Of a stretch of DNA of 64,000 bases, positions 60,338 through 64,000 are shown one piece after another. Under the pieces are notes generated by a model, which ran no database searches, had not been told where the DNA came from, and saw nothing but the letters and a program-made list of their open reading frames with translations. Position 1 is the first letter of the stretch, and every line of letters starts with the position of its first letter. Origin of the DNA: Eutreptiella sp. 'Long Island Sound 2002' (taxonomy: Eukaryota > Euglenozoa > Euglenophyceae > Eutreptiales > Eutreptiaceae); the NCBI GenBank assembly GCA_964036045.1, contig OZ038379.1, positions 18,137,017-18,201,016 of the forward strand, written 5' to 3'. Position numbers and translations under genes: made by a program.

Positions 60338-63300
60338 GCAGCGGAATCCCGACAATAATGCCGACTGCCGACTGCGGTAGGGCAGAGGACGCGTTGCGCG
60401 TGTTGTGGTTTCGGAGGTTCTGAACACCACCCCGACCGTCCTGTTTGTGTTTTTGTTGAACAGTGGAGCCCCGTGCTGTTATGTATTGGAGGATTATGCC
60501 TGTGTAGGGGGTGACACGGCCGTTTGGTTTTTTTGTTCGAGTTGACAAGTTTCATGTCATTCGGTTATTTGTTTTCTTTGTTTTCCCGGTTTTTGTCGTT
60601 GTCGTTTGCCTTTTTTTGGCCTTTGGGTGGCGTTTTGTACCTGCCCCCCACCCCACCCCAATACACGCACGCTGTCGCCACCAGACGCGGCACAGCGCAC
60701 ACCGTTTGCCCCACAGACGCACGGACATGGACACGTACACTGCAAGTACTGTGTGAACACACTCGCTACAAATACATATTCTGAGCGCCATACACGCGCT
60801 GTATGCGCCAGAGATGCACCGCATGACCATGGTTGATTGTTCGTTGTAATCAGGCGTTCGTGTTCACGGTTTTTTTTATTTTGGCTTGCCTCTCTGGCTA
60901 TTTTGCTTCGGTTGCTTTCAGCAACGGGGCATCGCTGCTCATGTATTGCATGCCTCTGACAGCAATGGTAAGGGATTTTTCAGTCTGCATTGTGCTGTTG
61001 GTCCCGATTTAGCGATTCAGTCGGCATTCACGAGTTTGTGTGTGGATCTCTGCACATTCACATGGCCTTCCCGGACCAACCACTGTGGCTTTCACGCTTC
61101 ATGCCAGGGCATATGCAGGGCAGGCACCCATTTATCTCTATCATTTTTTGCGTGTTGGTGTGCTGCATTGGGTCCTTTAGGGATTCACGATATCAAACAT
61201 AATCATTATATGCGTGTGATGCACAATGCACTCTCCCATAACCCAGACAGAGCATTGTCCGCTTTGCAGCTGGCCCTTCTTGTCCATGTGTTTTCATGAT
61301 TCCCATTTCCTCCATGACTCCTATCTGCTTACTCACCTTGCCACCAGATGGTCTCATCTTGGGTAATCAGCTGGAGACAGCTAAAACACAACGCACCCCT
61401 GTTCCATCATTACCACACTTTGCTTTCCTTCCCCCCTCCAAATATCTGAAGGGGTGATTTCAATTGGCCAACAACATCTTGACCTTGCTTGTCTTTATGT
61501 GTGATGAAGGGTATTTTAGGGTTTGAATCAAGTTAGCTTCCTGATCAATCCGTCCACCGGGGTTTAGACTCGTTTTCTTGTTCTATCCAATACCCATGAT
61601 AGGACGGAATATGTGTGGTTCACACGGTTCCTTCCGTAGGACCACCAAATTTTGCATCCCTGCGTGGCTGATTTCAGCGCTCTGTTCCGTTCCTCGGCAG
61701 CTTTTTTCCCTACCTTTGCAGTGGGAGTGAGTGACCATCCCCCCTGATATGGCATCTTCTGACCTCATCGCATGGCTGCAGCCCCAGTATGGCTGTGATA
61801 TTCTTTGTGTGGTGCATCTTGTCCCTGGTGTGCTTTAAGTTGGCAACACCCAAAACAACCTGGGGGAGTGATGTCCTGCTGAAGGGAAAGGGATGCCGCC
61901 ACATGTATCCCCTTCCATCCAAACAAACATCCAAGTGGGTGCTGTGGAGTGGAGGTGCAGTGAGGCAGTGCGCACTGTAGTTCTGAGAAAATTGCGCAGC
62001 ATAGAGTCAGCAGAAAGTGGCCTCAACCTCTTGTCTGTTGGGATTTACTGCATATGCATGCAATGCTTGCCTGCATAGGAACATGTGCCATGGTTGCTTG
62101 AAATCCAACTGTTGAGAATGACAGGGAGTGTCCGCATGCCAGTGCCACTAAATTCAGACCAACAATCAACATTCTCATCATTTTTCAATTGTGCTGTGTG
62201 GGTGAAGAATGTGTCTCTGAACTTGGAAGCAAAGTTGCTGGATTCAGATGACAAACAGAATACAAAATGGTACAAACCTCAGGATCCATTGCGTTGTAGA
62301 GTAGATCAGTTGTGGGCCTGCTTGGTCTGGGCCAGCAGCGTGTTTTTGGGATTTGCCATGCACGTGTGCGCTGATATCCATGGGTTTCATTGCTGTCATT
62401 GTGGGAAGTTCCCTATCTTTCTCGCATGCAACATGCTACAAATGATGCATGCTTAGGGCAATGGAGGGACTGTGCATCATCATCAGCAGGTGATTTGCTC
62501 AGCTAGGTTCTTTCAGTTCAGTTTTGTGCTTTCCATGCACTGCATATGTCGTTTAAGGTAATTACGCATGTGCTGCGAGATTCTGCATGCATTTCAGCAA
62601 TTTTTGGGGTGTTCACGCAGGCGTGATTATGTAGTTTCTACTCAGGTAATTTGTAATCCCATATCATCCTGTGGCTGTTTTTAATTCCAATGCATGTGTG
62701 AACCAGCCGTGTTGTTGTTGCTGATTCCTAACCTTTGAATTGGTGTTTACAAATATGACATGTGGAGTGTGCTGATTTTTGGTTCAAGTGCTTCCTTTTT
62801 GGCTTACATTTTTGACTGTCCAATCATTCCCTGACCCTGCTCCTGACAAGGCAGTCAGCTGTGGTGTGATATTGTGGTTGCTGCAGGTTGCTTTCACACC
62901 CCAACATCAGGTCATCATGTTGAGAAAATATTGCAGTCTCCTTCATTTTGTACTTGTGGGCATTTTGCTTCATTTGGTGACAAGGTAAGATTTGTCCATG
63001 CATGTCTGTTGATGTCTGTACATTTTGTCAGTGGATATTTTTTTTCCCCACCTGGTTGCCATTTTGCGGTTTTGTGGTGCACTGCTGTTGGGATGGGGCT
63101 TGCAGTCTGTTTTTTCTGTCTTTTTTTTTAAGGGACACACTCTCTCTGTTGTTTTGATTGATCAATTCCATATGAAGTTCACGCTTGGTTGCACTTTGCC
63201 TACATCCCTCAAGCAGTGCACTCAACTTTGCTGCAGGAATGCGAAACTGCCCACAGTGAAGTTCATGTGAGGTATTGATGTTTTTTTTTTTGATCCAGAG

Positions 63301-63654
63301 ACATAGTGAGTGTTGGTGCGCAGTAACAGTTTTGTAAAGAACCAGTCTGCCGGCCAAGACTTTCTTGTACAACGCGCGGCAAAGTTCATGAAAGATGTTG
63401 AAGAGAAGAGGAACACTCAAAGTCAAGATGTGTTTTTCCTTTTTATAGTGCAAGGCCCAATCCAAAGTGTGGCCAATAGGGCAGAAGTTTTGATATAAGG
63501 GAATGCCATGCACGCAGTGCGAAGTTTTCGATGTCGGCAAATACTCGAACCCTAGTTTTGGCCTTTTTTCACAAGTTTTTGGTTCCAAACCAGGATTTTT
63601 TTGGCTTCCCAAGCATTTAGGATGTGGCATATTTGAATTGTCAACCATTTCCCC
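60338..63654. other. 3' flank of the plus gene, no supported gene
   Basis: Probable 3' UTR and intergenic DNA. Holds dispersed repeat copy 2. From about 61.3 kb the sequence becomes AT-richer. Moderate ORFs exist (plus 60,886-61,299; plus 62,085-62,456; minus 63,648-63,028) but lack splice sites, motifs or protein-like composition I can defend. Confidence 0.45.
60690..60842 (+). repeat. Dispersed repeat, copy 2
   Basis: Partner of 59141-59276; direct orientation, about 1.56 kb downstream. It contains the same terminal CATGGTTGATTGT and a short insertion (ACACGTACACTGCAAGT) relative to copy 1. Confidence 0.7.
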
Positions 63655-64000
63655 CTAGAAGAGGCCCATCGACCAAGTGTACACAGCCGACACGACCCGG
63701 ATCTCGACGTCGTCATTGCCGACACTGCAGCGAGCTTCGTATCCGTAGAGGCGGTTCAATTCACCCTGCAGAGTACTCTTCCTGACAGATAGTACGTGCA
63801 CCCAAACCTTGGTCGAGTTCAAGGTGATTCTCGAACCCAGATGCTCAAGATCATCGATCGGTATGGCCACGTCCACAACTGCAGAGAAGTCAACGTGGTC
63901 ATCGTCGCTCGAAGACTCTCGATCGCCGATACTCGATGGTGGCGAGTCAACACCAAGACCGGACAGTTCTTCTTCGACGATGCTGTTGGTTATAACTACA
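63655..64000 (-). CDS. C-terminal ORF of an unknown gene, cut by right edge
   Basis: The minus frame is open from the window edge to a TAG at 63657-63655, 115 codons with no ATG needed. It reads an acidic Ser-rich stretch (GDRESSSDDDHVDF), then VDVAIPIDDLEHLGSRITLN and STKVWVHVLSVRKSTLQGEL, with alternating hydrophobics suggesting beta strands, ending TWSMGLF. The plus strand in the same register is also open from 63,841 (ATG) to the edge, so strand assignment is uncertain. The sequence is rich in TCGA/GATCG words and free of homopolymers, unlike the DNA to its left. Confidence 0.4.
   Translation of the reverse strand, partial: VVITNSIVEEELSGLGVDSPPSSIGDRESSSDDDHVDFSAVVDVAIPIDDLEHLGSRITLNSTKVWVHVLSVRKSTLQGELNRLYGYEARCSVGNDDVEIRVVSAVYTWSMGLF

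Noticed and set aside
60886-61299. 137-codon plus ORF downstream of the plus gene.
   Set aside because: Cys/His/Phe-rich without pattern, no motif, and it lies in probable 3' flank.
63028-63648. 206-codon minus ORF.
   Set aside because: Composition is not protein-like, it includes Lys runs from poly-T, and there is no splice or start evidence.

Overview
This is eukaryotic nuclear DNA, most likely from a protist or microalga. It has GT-AG introns whose phases chain across exons, many microsatellites, long poly-G/poly-C tracts, tRNA-derived SINE-like elements and a small inverted-repeat transposon. I see no bacterial gene organisation and cannot name the species.

Left half (1 to about 34 kb), minus strand: one very large gene dominates. 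Reading right to left, a start at 32,857 is followed by four short exons (32,857-32,488; 31,758-31,367; 29,596-29,377; 25,365-24,986). The fifth exon opens at 23,440 and stays open through position 1, which is 7,813 codons without a stop. All four introns join in phase. The visible product is at least 8,267 residues, almost entirely heptad-like, Glu/Gln/Leu/Ala-rich coiled coil. Most of it comes from two tandem arrays: array B (15,212 to about 22,504; unit 1,569 bp = 523 aa; 4.65 copies) and array A (1 to about 13,800; unit 1,278 bp = 426 aa; about 10.8 copies). Array A also has a higher-order repeat: a 4.19-kb, three-unit block appears twice without visible difference. A module starting Y-x-x-E-[LIV]-x-E-[LV] recurs in the short exons and in array B, so the protein seems to have grown by repeated duplication of one coiled-coil element. 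The many forward-strand ORFs in this half are antisense shadows.

Middle (33 to 38.7 kb): AT-richer DNA, different in texture, with a probable Ser/Pro-rich minus-strand exon (a possible N-terminal extension of the giant gene), one likely plus-strand exon (35,819-36,064) and a cluster of (CA)n arrays sharing a leader sequence.

Right half (39 to 60.3 kb), plus strand: a second intron-rich gene is supported by a chain of phase-compatible exons from 39,113 to a stop at 60,337 (roughly 720-745 aa). The product has a Cys-rich stretch, an ET-like (extraterminal) segment, a long charged E/R/K/Q coiled coil over four exons, and a second ET-like segment at the C terminus. Its introns host mobile and repeated DNA: a SINE at 46.1 kb, overlapping ORFs with RanBP2-type zinc fingers at 48-50.4 kb, a 0.79-kb TIR element at 52.4-53.2 kb, an inverted pair of repeat clusters at 55 and 57.5 kb, and a 149-bp (CAA)n array.

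From 60.34 to 63.65 kb nothing is firmly supported. The last 346 bp hold an ORF on the minus strand that runs off the right edge.
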